Source: UMGS1491 sp944380925
GTDB taxonomy: Bacteria; Bacillota; Clostridia; Oscillospirales; Acutalibacteraceae
Length of the DNA: 64,000 nucleotides
Reading direction: 5' to 3'
NCBI GenBank assembly: GCA_944380925.1
Contig: CALWJD010000004.1
Coordinates: 60,352-124,351, forward strand
Shown piece by piece: positions 17,902-26,773 of this stretch (the stretch's first letter is position 1; each line of letters begins with the position of its first letter). Both the position numbers and the translations under genes were made by a program. A model generated the notes under the pieces. It ran no database searches. It was not told the origin of the DNA and saw nothing but the letters and a program-made list of their open reading frames with translations.

Positions 17902-19278
17902 TCAACCGAGCGCCGATTCTATGGCCTCTCGTATGTTTTTTGCGCCTATTATATCAATATCATATTTCTTGATATTATTTAAAGAATTATAGTTATAGTA
18001 CGGAATAATACATTTTTTAAATCCTAATCTGGCAGCTTCCTTTATCCTCATCTCAATATTTGGAACTGCCCTTATTTCCCCTGCCAAACCGATTTCTCCA
18101 AGCGCAATAACATCATCGGCAACCGCAATATCTTTAAGCGCCGAAACCAAAGCTATTGCAACCGAAAGGTCTGCCGCAGGTTCATCTAATTTAAGTCCAC
18201 CCACAACATTTATATATGCATCCATGGAAGAAAAAAAGTAGCCCGCTCTCTTTTCAAGAACCGCCAAAATGAGCGCCATACGGTTATAGTCAAACCCTGT
18301 TGCCATTCTTCTTGGATTTCCAAAACTGGTTGATGCAACAAGACCTTGTACTTCGGTTAAAATCGGTCGCGTTCCTTCCATAACACACGCAACGCATATT
18401 CCGGGCACGCCTGTCGGCTTTCCGGCAAGCATTAAGGCAGAAGGATTTTCAACTTCCTCAAGGCCTTTGTTATCCATGCGGAAAACGCCTATTTCGTTTG
18501 TTGAACCATGGCGATTTTTAACCGCTCTTAAAATTCTGTAAGCGGTTTGACTGTCACCTTCAAAATAAAGTACGGCATCAACCATATGCTCAAGAACTTT
18601 CGGCCCCGCTATTGCACCATCTTTATTAACGTGGCCTATCATTATAACTGTTATATCAAGCGATTTTGAAAGATTTAAAAACAGATTGGTACATTCCTTA
18701 ACCTGAGAAATACTGCCCGGAAAAGATGATGAATCCGGATTATTCATTGTTTGAACCGAATCGATTATAACGATATCCGGGTGAGTATACTCAATTTCGG
18801 CTTTGATATGGTTTAAATTCGTTTGAGTCATTATAAAAAGATTATCATTGTGAACACCGAGCCTTGAAGCCCGCATTTTTATTTGCCTTTTGGATTCCTC
18901 GCCCGAAACATATAAGATTTTTAAATTTTTATCAAGATAATTACAAATCTGCAGCAAAAGTGTTGATTTTCCTATACCCGGGGTACCACCCAAAAGAGAA
19001 AGCGAACCCTTAACTATTCCGCCGCCAAACACGCGGTCAAGCTCTTTAAGACCAGTTTTATAGCGTGTTTCTTCGGTTATATCTATTTTTTCTACCGAAA
19101 CTTCGCTAATATCGGAAGGGTTAAAAGAAACCGCAGAAGATTTGTTTTTTCCGGTACTTTCCTTAACTTCTTCAAGCATGGTATTCCACTGCCCACAAGA
19201 AGGACAAACACCGTTCCATTTTGCAGATTCAAATCCGCACTCCGAACATACAAAAACACTTTTTAATTTTTTACTCAT
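17902..19278 (-). CDS. radA: DNA repair protein RadA
   Basis: RadA is a RecA-like branch-migration ATPase. The N-terminal zinc finger has CSECG and CPSCG. Walker A is GGTPGIGKSTLL near residue 95. The RadA signature is KNRHG rather than the usual KNRFG, an unusual substitution in a motif needed for activity. The C-terminal Lon-like domain contains GGLKLDEPAADLSVAIA. Length 458 is normal. Its ATG overlaps the stop of the upstream secreted-protein gene (ATGA), so the two are probably cotranscribed. Confidence 0.95.
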   Translation of the reverse strand: MSKKLKSVFVCSECGFESAKWNGVCPSCGQWNTMLEEVKESTGKNKSSAVSFNPSDISEVSVEKIDITEETRYKTGLKELDRVFGGGIVKGSLSLLGGTPGIGKSTLLLQICNYLDKNLKILYVSGEESKRQIKMRASRLGVHNDNLFIMTQTNLNHIKAEIEYTHPDIVIIDSVQTMNNPDSSSFPGSISQVKECTNLFLNLSKSLDITVIMIGHVNKDGAIAGPKVLEHMVDAVLYFEGDSQTAYRILRAVKNRHGSTNEIGVFRMDNKGLEEVENPSALMLAGKPTGVPGICVACVMEGTRPILTEVQGLVASTSFGNPRRMATGFDYNRMALILAVLEKRAGYFFSSMDAYINVVGGLKLDEPAADLSVAIALVSALKDIAVADDVIALGEIGLAGEIRAVPNIEMRIKEAARLGFKKCIIPYYNYNSLNNIKKYDIDIIGAKNIREAIESALG

Positions 19279-20033
19279 ACAGTATCTCCCGCTGTGCTAA
19301 ATATTAACCAATACTCATCTCGCATCGTTCGTAAAGCAGCCATAAGCGACTTTTCATCGTCCTTAAAATAATTTTTTGCTTCTTCTAACTCAACCCTTAT
19401 TATACCAATATCTTTCTCTCCTAAAGTTGCCAATGACTTCACGCCTAACCCATATCGTGGTGCACTTAAACATCTTATATATCCATCCAACGCCAAGCAT
19501 TTGCACAGGATTTCTTCTTTATCAGGAACACCTTCCTTGCAAGCTTTTTCTTCTGCAAAGCTTTTAAAATGCTCTGCATTCGGGGGCGAAGCATAAAGTT
19601 CGTAATCTCCATCCATCAGCGTTATTGTACATTCATCAAAAACAATTTGCCTCCACAAACACTCAAAAGCTATCCTTAAAACTGATAAATTATATAACCA
19701 TTCACCATAATTTTCTTTGGATAACTCTTTTGCTTGCCTTAATTGAACGTCTATACTTTTCCGTAATCTTTCAGGTAAACCCTCAAGTGGATCCACAGGC
19801 AAGGCGCCTATACGGAGCTTTAAAGAATACTCAGCTAAGAACGTATAATTAACCACACAAAGCCAACAAACATAATCTTTGTTAGCCGGTCTGATGTCAC
19901 GGTGATTTTTCTTTATAAACTGAATCCACTCCTCCACACTCCAAACCTCGGCATGCGCACAAAGCGAGCAGCTCAAACACATAACAATCGATATTACAAG
20001 TGAAACTAATTTTTTAACTTTCATATTTATCAA
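19275..20033 (-). CDS. secreted Cys-containing protein, function unknown
   Basis: A signal peptide (core LVSLVISIVMCLSCSLC, cleavage after AHA) precedes about 225 helical residues with several Cys (CWLC, FECLW, CKCLALD, IRCLS). No known family is recognised. The C-terminal helix (DDEKSLMAALRTMRDEYW) resembles the ends of the two degenerate frames immediately upstream, so it may be the intact member of a local secreted family. Its stop overlaps the radA start by four bases, an odd partnership for a housekeeping gene. Confidence 0.75.
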   Translation of the reverse strand: MINMKVKKLVSLVISIVMCLSCSLCAHAEVWSVEEWIQFIKKNHRDIRPANKDYVCWLCVVNYTFLAEYSLKLRIGALPVDPLEGLPERLRKSIDVQLRQAKELSKENYGEWLYNLSVLRIAFECLWRQIVFDECTITLMDGDYELYASPPNAEHFKSFAEEKACKEGVPDKEEILCKCLALDGYIRCLSAPRYGLGVKSLATLGEKDIGIIRVELEEAKNYFKDDEKSLMAALRTMRDEYWLIFSTAGDTV

Positions 20034-20068
20034 TATCCTACGTACTCCTAATTAAAACAATTTTTAAA

Positions 20069-20499
20069 TTAAAAACTATGACGTCTCTCAACAATGGGGC
20101 GAAATGCTAGGTAATCGTACGATTTTCTCATGTTTTCTAAATTTTGGAAAACTTCATCATCGTTTTCCGAAATTTCTAAGCATTTCTGCGCTTCATCATA
20201 TAGCTCTATTTCAGAACTAAGAACACTGCGTATTGCCGGAGAAATTGTATCAGATTTTGGGTAAGGTGACGGTTTATTTATGCCAATAAAACAAAGTAAC
20301 AGCATGGCTTTCTCAAAAAAATATTCCTGCGCCCCTAAATCTTTTCCATCATTTTCCTCAAGGTACTTTTAAGAAATTGTTTGTTGTAATAAGACGGCAT
20401 ATGAACTTTTGCACTGACATTATGGCACAAACTAAACATACACCCCAACGCCGCCATACTCAAAAATAGTTTTTTAAGTTTGAATTTCAATTTATACAT
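20069..20499 (-). pseudogene. frameshifted secreted protein
   Basis: An ATG with an AGGGAG site begins a signal peptide (core LFLSMAALGCMFSLC, cleavage after VSA), but the frame stops after 54 codons. Shifting one frame near the codons for QFLK restores a continuous reading (YLEENDGKDLGAQEYFFEKA) that joins the downstream 78-residue frame to its natural end. A single frameshift therefore separates the signal from the body. The C-terminus shares QNLENMRKSYDY with the next remnant's ENLENMEKAYYS. Confidence 0.7.
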
Positions 20500-20557
20500 C
20501 TCCCTTTAAACTTACTTTATTTTTATTAACAGCAATTTTCGTCCACCAAAATCAAAC

Positions 20558-20795
20558 TCACAAACGCAAATCATCCGCCACACTATAATACGCTTTCTCC
20601 ATATTTTCTAAATTTTCAAGCAGCTCGCAAGGATTTTTAGATATAATAAAGCTCTGCTCAATTTCCTCATCTAACCCCCAAATACAATCCAACTCATCAC
20701 GTAACTTTTTATAAGAAAACTCTCCCGTCAGCCACCATAAAAAACGATATCTTTTTGCTGTATCTACCGCACGGCATAAATTATTTCTTTATTTT
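20558..20795 (-). pseudogene. 5'-truncated remnant of the same secreted family
   Basis: A 75-codon open stretch with no usable start and a stop just upstream. It contains RYRFLWWLTGEFSYKKLRDE and ends ENLENMEKAYYSVADDLRL, matching the end of the neighbouring frameshifted gene. The signal-peptide part is gone. Confidence 0.6.
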
Positions 20796-20984
20796 GACGC
20801 TATTCGATTCAAAATACAAAAATCCGACATCTTATAAGCAATAATTTTAAAAGTAACCCAGAAAAATTTTATCAATTTACACAAGTAAAATCAAGTATGG
20901 TTTGCTGAATTTTATATATCACAATATTGATTAATCAATACTCACAGCGTTCTAAATTTAAAAAATCTTATTACCCACATTTTA

Positions 20985-21479
20985 TTACCTGTATAAGCTA
21001 TACTCCTGCGCCTTTGTCACAAACGCTATCTGCTCACTGCGAGTTAATAGCGGAAAAATACTATTAACAAAAGCTGCGTAAGCGCCCCACGCTGCCATAA
21101 GATTATCTCCAAGCTCATTTATATTCACAGATTCTCTAAGCGCTTTCTCTACAAATGGTGCCAGCTGATCCTTGTTAACTTGACATATATCATTCACGGT
21201 AAGAGGAGGTAATACCATCATCCCTGTTTGAAACATTAACAAAGCAAGCTTAATACGGGCCAATCTTTCAAATGCCCAATTGGATTGTCCCATTAAACTA
21301 TTTTTTACTCTCTCAGGCACGCTTGCACGTATAGCAGGCACAAATTCCTCTTGAGTATAAATCTTGGCGCTGGCATTTGCAAAGCTTAAAAGCAGCGTTG
21401 CCGATATTACAATACCCGATATCAATTTTTTAAAACTAATAACTACCCCTCCTGAAAACGTCCGTGCGCAGAAAAACAC
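20985..21479 (-). CDS. small secreted protein, tandem paralogue 1
   Basis: The signal peptide (FKKLISGIVISATLLLSFANASA) and the following KIYTQEEFVPAI, SVPE, W-rich and SVNINELGDNL segments match the neighbouring paralogue throughout. The GTG at 21479 given here as the outer limit has no ribosome site. An AGGAGGGG site sits inside the frame and points to an ATT at 21438-21440, which would begin ISFKKLISG; no ATG, GTG or TTG lies in the right place. Mature length is about 130 residues. Function unknown. Confidence 0.7.
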   Translation of the reverse strand: MFFCARTFSGGVVISFKKLISGIVISATLLLSFANASAKIYTQEEFVPAIRASVPERVKNSLMGQSNWAFERLARIKLALLMFQTGMMVLPPLTVNDICQVNKDQLAPFVEKALRESVNINELGDNLMAAWGAYAAFVNSIFPLLTRSEQIAFVTKAQEYSLYR

Positions 21480-21565
21480 ACAATAAATATATCTTACGCT
21501 TTAGAACGTAAGATATCAAACAAATTATAAAAATATGCTTAAACAAAAAACTATCGCATTTTTAA

Positions 21566-22015
21566 TCACGCTTGCCAAAATCTGCTTAGTTCTTCCTTTT
21601 GAGAAAAACTGAGCAAAGGCAAAATACCATTTGTAAACGTTACATATGCATGCCACATATGACCAAGATTTTCCTCAAGCTCTGTTATATTTACAGAATC
21701 AAGCAGCATCCGCTTTTCCCAAGGTGATACTTTATTTTCAAAACGCGCAATTATATCATCTGAAATTCTAAATCCACGTGTGTGAGGGTCGGATTTATAT
21801 ATAGAAGACCAGATACTTAAAACATTTTTCATTTTTCTTATTGCCCAACTTGCTTTATCCACCGGATTATCTTTTAAATTCTCCGGCACACTCAAATTTA
21901 CAGCTTCATCAAATTCTTCTTTACTGTAAACCTGAGCACTTGTAGCTGCGGGGCTTGCAAATATAATCGTTCCCACCAAAATACCGGAAATTAATCGTTT
22001 AATAATAGTAACCAT
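21566..22015 (-). CDS. small secreted protein, tandem paralogue 2
   Basis: Starts MVTIIKRLISG with AAAGGAATGG just upstream. The signal peptide is cleaved after TSA. The mature part shares QVYSKEEFDEAV, SVPE, KASWAIRKMKN and SVNITELEENLGHMWHAYVTF with the neighbour, so this is a tandem duplication. It is predominantly helical, about 125 residues, with no recognised domain. Probably an extracellular or host-facing protein. Confidence 0.75.
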   Translation of the reverse strand: MVTIIKRLISGILVGTIIFASPAATSAQVYSKEEFDEAVNLSVPENLKDNPVDKASWAIRKMKNVLSIWSSIYKSDPHTRGFRISDDIIARFENKVSPWEKRMLLDSVNITELEENLGHMWHAYVTFTNGILPLLSFSQKEELSRFWQA

Positions 22016-22055
22016 TCCTTTTTATACTATCAGTCATACAATTAAGTAATTAGGT

Positions 22056-22811
22056 TTATGCGTTATTCGTTAAAAATTCAAGCACACCGCAATATATGCT
22101 AAATGCCATTTTATTTTGGTAATCCTCACTACCAAGTTTTTTAGCTTCCTCCTCATTCGATAAAAATCCGCATTCTACAACTATTGCGGGGATTTGAGCG
22201 TTATTGAGCAAAAATATTTTTTGGTTAGCCGGTTTTATTGCCCTTTTGTTTTCGGGCTGAATCAATCCCACTACCGAGTTTTTAACACTGTTTGCCAATT
22301 CTTCGCTTTTAGGGTCATTCTTGGAATAAAAGATTTGCGTTCCAAAATACTTTGGATTAGGAAATTTATTTTGATGTATGCTCACAAATACGGTGTTTTT
22401 GTTATTGGCATGGTCATCTATAATTTCCGCACGATTTCTAAGATCGGAACGCTTTTTTTCTCTAAGGCTCTCTGCATCATCATCGTATATCGAAGTATCC
22501 GTATCTCTGGTCATCACAACATTGTATCCGGCAACTTCTAGTAAATCTTCCAGTTTTAAAGCTATGGATAAATTTATATCTTTTTCAACTATCCCATCTA
22601 CTCCAACCGCCCCGCCATCTTCACCGCCATGGCCGGCATCGAGTATAATAGTTTTTGCGTTTGAAGGCGCAGCTTCATTTTCTTTTGCTTTACCGTAAGC
22701 AGCAAAGGCTAATGTCATGCACATTAAAAAGCCAAAAATTGAAATCATACAAACCAATATTTTCTTTTTTTTAAATCTTTCATAAATTTGATTATTTTTC
22801 AAAAAGGTCAC
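22056..22811 (-). CDS. cwlD: N-acetylmuramoyl-L-alanine amidase CwlD
   Basis: Amidase_3 family enzyme that removes peptides from spore-cortex muramic acid to make muramic-delta-lactam. A membrane anchor (ILVCMISIFGFLMCMTLAF) precedes the catalytic domain. Zinc ligands are visible as His in LDAGHGGEDGG, Glu in GIVEKDINL and His in VSIHQNKF, with the catalytic Glu in VVECGFLSN. The length of 251 fits CwlD. It supports a working, or recently working, sporulation programme. Confidence 0.92.
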   Translation of the reverse strand: MTFLKNNQIYERFKKKKILVCMISIFGFLMCMTLAFAAYGKAKENEAAPSNAKTIILDAGHGGEDGGAVGVDGIVEKDINLSIALKLEDLLEVAGYNVVMTRDTDTSIYDDDAESLREKKRSDLRNRAEIIDDHANNKNTVFVSIHQNKFPNPKYFGTQIFYSKNDPKSEELANSVKNSVVGLIQPENKRAIKPANQKIFLLNNAQIPAIVVECGFLSNEEEAKKLGSEDYQNKMAFSIYCGVLEFLTNNA

Positions 22812-22918
22812 TCCTAAACATAGTTATTTAAATCGCCACAGATATTAAAATATATTTGATAACCATAGCAAAAAATGTATAATAATATGGATATAAAATT
22901 CTAATGATAGGTGAGAAA

Positions 22919-23584
22919 ATGGAACTAGGAAAAAATCTTCACATCAAAAAATTAAATCTTCCAAATTACAGCCTCTCGGAGGAACTGCTAAACGCTATAA
23001 CTCACGGCATCGGCAGTTTACTTTCGGTAATTGCGGTTATCGTGCTTATTCAAAAGTACAAAGGTCATACGGCCGACTTGGTTTTTATGCTAATATATTG
23101 TTTCACGCTTTTTCTTCTTTACACGATTTCCACCCTATATCACTCCCTAAAAAGAAATAAAGCCAAAGAAGTTTTCCGAAAACTCGACCACTGCTCTATA
23201 TTTTTACTAATCGCCGGAACTTATACGCCTATCTGCGCGGCAATCTTAAAAACCAATTTTGCATTTTGTGTGCTTGCAGGCGTATGGATACTGGGAATTG
23301 TGGGGATAGTATTTAACGCAATAGATGTAAATAAATTTTCAAAATTTTCCCTTACTTGCTATATTTTAATGGGCTGGAGCATAGTTTTTATCGCGCATCC
23401 TACAATAAAAATTTTAAATCGTGAACAACTCCTTTACTTACTAATAGGCGGAATATTTTATACCGTTGGAGCCATAATTTATGTAATAGGTAAAAAAATA
23501 AAATATATGCACTCCATTTGGCATATTTTCGTGTTGGCAGGAAGTATTTTTCATTTTCTGATTTTCACAAAACAGATATCCTAG
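22919..23584 (+). CDS. hemolysin III family (TrhA/YqfA) membrane protein
   Basis: Seven hydrophobic segments with the family's conserved positions: ITHGIGSLLS at the start, YHSL in segment 3, LDHCSIFLLIAGTYTP, and HSIWHIFVLAGSIFHF at the end. The conserved His and Asp residues form the putative metal site of PAQR-related proteins. I prefer the ATG preceded by TAGGTGAG over one five codons upstream. The family is linked to membrane fluidity homeostasis, not to proven hemolysis. Confidence 0.9.
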   Translation: MELGKNLHIKKLNLPNYSLSEELLNAITHGIGSLLSVIAVIVLIQKYKGHTADLVFMLIYCFTLFLLYTISTLYHSLKRNKAKEVFRKLDHCSIFLLIAGTYTPICAAILKTNFAFCVLAGVWILGIVGIVFNAIDVNKFSKFSLTCYILMGWSIVFIAHPTIKILNREQLLYLLIGGIFYTVGAIIYVIGKKIKYMHSIWHIFVLAGSIFHFLIFTKQIS

Positions 23585-23877
23585 CGCCAACATTTGAAAA
23601 TATTTGAAATCCAACCGACTTTTCGGCGTTTTTGATACTTTGGGCAATAATTTACCAAAATAGTATCTTCCCCTATAACTTCGATATTCTCCCATTTTAT
23701 TATCACATCGTCCTCTCGCCCAAAAACACCAAAAAATTTGGGCCTGCCATATACAACTATCGCCACCAATTTTGCACACCCCATATCAACTTCCACATCA
23801 TTTACACACCCTATTCGGCAGCCGTCATTAACGCTTATAACTTCTTTATTTTTCATCTCGACTATTCGGCATACCAT
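23581..23877 (-). CDS. PRC-barrel protein, YlmC/YmxH family
   Basis: A 98-residue protein with the family pattern CRIVEMKNKEVISVNDGCRIG at the start, then ENIEVIGEDTILV. YlmC/YmxH proteins occur in sporulating Firmicutes; the function is unclear. The Cys-rich tail (YCPKYQKRR and FKCWR) is unlike the short usual form. It overlaps the convergent hemolysin III gene by four bases at the 3' ends. Confidence 0.8.
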   Translation of the reverse strand: MVCRIVEMKNKEVISVNDGCRIGCVNDVEVDMGCAKLVAIVVYGRPKFFGVFGREDDVIIKWENIEVIGEDTILVNYCPKYQKRRKVGWISNIFKCWR

Positions 23878-23956
23878 ATATTAGTTCCCCGCTTTCATTC
23901 TATTTTTAAAATCATATATCTAGTCACAATAATTTTTCATTGGGAGGGCAGCAAAC

Positions 23957-26323
23957 ATGGCACATACTGAAGATTTAAACGTACAAAGATATCACCCCAA
24001 AATTGAACTTGGACTAAATAAAAATGAAGTAAAAAACCGCATAAAACAAGGACTTGTGAACATAAATAAATCCATTTCAACCAAATCTACCAAAGACATA
24101 ATAAAAGAAAACACATTTACCCTTTTCAACTTTGTAAATTTGGTGCTGGCAATTGCGGTTTTATGCGTGGGCTCATATAAAAATCTTATGTTTATGGGCG
24201 TTGTGATATGCAACGTGATAATAGGAATAACGCAAGAAATAAGAGCAAAAAAAACAGTCGATAAAATGAACTTAATAGCATCAAACAACGCAAAACTCAT
24301 AAGAAACGGTAAAATAGGAAAAACAAAAATTGAAAAAATTGTGTTAGACGACATCATACTTTACGAAAACGGTAATCAAGTAGTTGCCGATTCTGTAATA
24401 CTTGAGGGCAAATGCGAAGTTAATGAATCGCTTCTTACGGGCGAACCTGATTTAATAACAAAAAAAGAAGGCGATTTGCTTTTATCCGGAAGCTATTTGG
24501 TAAGCGGAAAATGCACGGCAAGGGTTGAACATGTGGGCAAAAACAATTATGCTTCCAAACTCTTAAAGGGCTCAAAATATATTAAAAAAACCAAGTCCGA
24601 AATAATGACCACCCTTAATAAAATAATAAAAATAATATCTATCGCCATAGTACCGATGGGAGCATTACTTTTTTACAGGCAATTTATATCATCCGGACAT
24701 GATGTTACATCGGCAATCGTAAACACCACGGCAGCCCTTACGGGAATGATACCGGAAGGCTTGGTACTACTTACAAGTTCTGTTTTAGCCGTTGGGGTTA
24801 TGCGCCTTTCAAAACACAAAGTATTGGTCCAGGATATTTATTGCATCGAAACTTTAGCAAGAGTGGATACGCTCTGCCTTGATAAAACCGGAACCATAAC
24901 GGAAGGGACTTTTGAAGTTGAAAAAATTGTTCCGCAAAATGGTTATTCAGATAAAGATATTTCCAAATCCATGAAAATGCTAACATGCGCTCTTAATGAC
25001 AATAACGAAACTTTTAAAGCTCTTAAAAACTATTTTGCACCAAACCAAACGGCAACCGAAGCTGAAATGATAATTCCTTTTTCTTCGGAAAAAAAGTGGT
25101 CGGGAGCGTACTTTAAATCAGAAGGCACGTTCGTTTTCGGCGCATCGGAATTTATTTTTGAAAATAACTTACCCCCAAAAGCAGCCGAACAGATAAAAAA
25201 ATATTCAGAAAGCTATCGTGTTATAGCTCTTGCGCACTCAGATGAGTCATTTATAGAAAAAAATCTCCCAAAAGGTATGCAGCTTATGGGACTGATATTA
25301 ATAAAGGATAAAATAAGAAACAGCGCAGAAAAAACCCTGAATTTCTTTAAAAAACAAGGCGTTGATATAAAAGTAATTTCGGGAGATAATCCAATTACCG
25401 TTTCAAAAATTGCGCAAAGAGTTAATTTGGAAAATGCGGATATGTATATAGACGCTACCACCTTAAAAACCGAAAAGGATATATCCGAAGCCGCAACCAA
25501 ATATACTATTTTCGGAAGAGTTACCCCAAACCAGAAACAATCTATCGTAAAAGCGCTCAAAGAAAATGGCCATACCGTTGCAATGGTGGGAGACGGCGTA
25601 AACGATGTTTTGGCAATGAAAGAATCCGATTGCAGCGTTGCAATGGCAGGAGGAAGCGATATAGCCAGAAACGTTTCGCATTTGGTTCTTCTTAACTCAG
25701 ATTTTGCATCAATGCCCAAAACAGTTGCGGAGGGGCGAAGAGCAATTAATAATATACAGCGTTCGGCTTCTTTATTTCTTACAAAAACAATTTATTCTTT
25801 TTTGCTAGCACTTCTATTTTTCATAATAGCCGCTCCTTATCCATTCATTCCGATACAAATGACTTTAATCAGCACGGTAACCATAGGCATTCCTTCATTT
25901 ATACTGGCGCTTGAACCCAACAGAGAAAGAATTCAAGGAAATCTGTTTAAAAATATAGTGAGCAAATCACTTCCCACAGCTTTAACCATAGTTTCGGCGC
26001 TTATGATATGCGTTGGTATGTATATGGGCTTTAATCTATCCTTACAAAAATATGGTTTACTGACAACCGCCACTACCTCTTTAATCGGGATTATGCTCAT
26101 ATATAATATATCTGTTCCCCTTAATAAACTGCGGAAAGCTTTGCTATGGGGCGTAATTATTTTGCTGTTTGTAGGACTTATATATTTCCAAGACCTGCTA
26201 AGTATTGAACCTTTGACCTTCTTAAACATATTGATTATAAGCGCTATTACGATAGTTTCTATGTTAATTCATGATTTTATTTTAAAATTAAACCTTACAA
26301 AATATTTTAAAAAAAGCATTTAA
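23957..26323 (+). CDS. cation-transporting P-type ATPase
   Basis: A 788-residue P-type ATPase. Visible: actuator motif LLTGEP near residue 170, TM4 with TGMIPEGLVLL, phosphorylation site DKTGTITEG near residue 312, and hinge GDGVNDVLAMKESD near residue 545. Six or more C-terminal membrane segments follow. The PEGLVLL variant of TM4 resembles the CtpE-like group associated with calcium uptake or homeostasis. There are no N-terminal metal-binding CxxC motifs, so it is not a heavy-metal pump. GGGAGGG precedes the ATG. Ion specificity is inferred, not shown. Confidence 0.88.
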   Translation: MAHTEDLNVQRYHPKIELGLNKNEVKNRIKQGLVNINKSISTKSTKDIIKENTFTLFNFVNLVLAIAVLCVGSYKNLMFMGVVICNVIIGITQEIRAKKTVDKMNLIASNNAKLIRNGKIGKTKIEKIVLDDIILYENGNQVVADSVILEGKCEVNESLLTGEPDLITKKEGDLLLSGSYLVSGKCTARVEHVGKNNYASKLLKGSKYIKKTKSEIMTTLNKIIKIISIAIVPMGALLFYRQFISSGHDVTSAIVNTTAALTGMIPEGLVLLTSSVLAVGVMRLSKHKVLVQDIYCIETLARVDTLCLDKTGTITEGTFEVEKIVPQNGYSDKDISKSMKMLTCALNDNNETFKALKNYFAPNQTATEAEMIIPFSSEKKWSGAYFKSEGTFVFGASEFIFENNLPPKAAEQIKKYSESYRVIALAHSDESFIEKNLPKGMQLMGLILIKDKIRNSAEKTLNFFKKQGVDIKVISGDNPITVSKIAQRVNLENADMYIDATTLKTEKDISEAATKYTIFGRVTPNQKQSIVKALKENGHTVAMVGDGVNDVLAMKESDCSVAMAGGSDIARNVSHLVLLNSDFASMPKTVAEGRRAINNIQRSASLFLTKTIYSFLLALLFFIIAAPYPFIPIQMTLISTVTIGIPSFILALEPNRERIQGNLFKNIVSKSLPTALTIVSALMICVGMYMGFNLSLQKYGLLTTATTSLIGIMLIYNISVPLNKLRKALLWGVIILLFVGLIYFQDLLSIEPLTFLNILIISAITIVSMLIHDFILKLNLTKYFKKSI

Positions 26324-26405
26324 AATTTATATGCCATCGGGCTTGACTTAAAATTATCCTGAACGTATTATTAAATAAATGAAAATGTGGAAAGGGGAAA
26401 TTCAG

Positions 26406-26567
26406 ATGGAATATAAACGAAAAGGTGGATTTTCGGTTTTAACAGGAATAATTGCCACCGTTATAACGTTAATGTCCTTAGCTATTGCTTTGCTTGTAAT
26501 ACTGGACCGCAAGAAAAAGAAAGAAGAAAAAGAACTCGATGATTACTTGGAAGCAAGTATAAATTAA
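26406..26567 (+). CDS. small single-pass membrane protein
   Basis: A 53-residue protein starting MEYKRKGGFSV after a GGAAAGGGGAAA site, with one membrane helix and a charged KKKKEEKE tail. It is followed by its own terminator. Function unknown. Confidence 0.65.
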   Translation: MEYKRKGGFSVLTGIIATVITLMSLAIALLVILDRKKKKEEKELDDYLEASIN

Positions 26568-26595
26568 TCACCTTTCTAAAATAATACTGAAAAAA

Positions 26596-26630
26596 ATATC
26601 TACCACAAAATAAGCGTGGTAGATATTTCT
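26596..26630 (+). terminator. intrinsic terminator
   Basis: Stem ATATCTACCAC / GTGGTAGATAT followed by TTCT. Confidence 0.7.
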
Positions 26631-26704
26631 CTATGATATTTATAAATTTTAAAAAATTAAAATGGCAGTTACCGGTTAATATAATCCGAAACCATAAGCT
26701 TATA

Positions 26705-26746
26705 CAAAAATATCCGGCCGATTATAATTTATAAATCGACCGGATA
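26705..26746 (-). terminator. secA terminator
   Basis: Stem with TATCCGG / CCGGATA and GAT / ATC arms, T-run on the minus strand. Confidence 0.7.
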
Positions 26747-26773
26747 GTTACTTTTTAATATTTAATCAAACAA

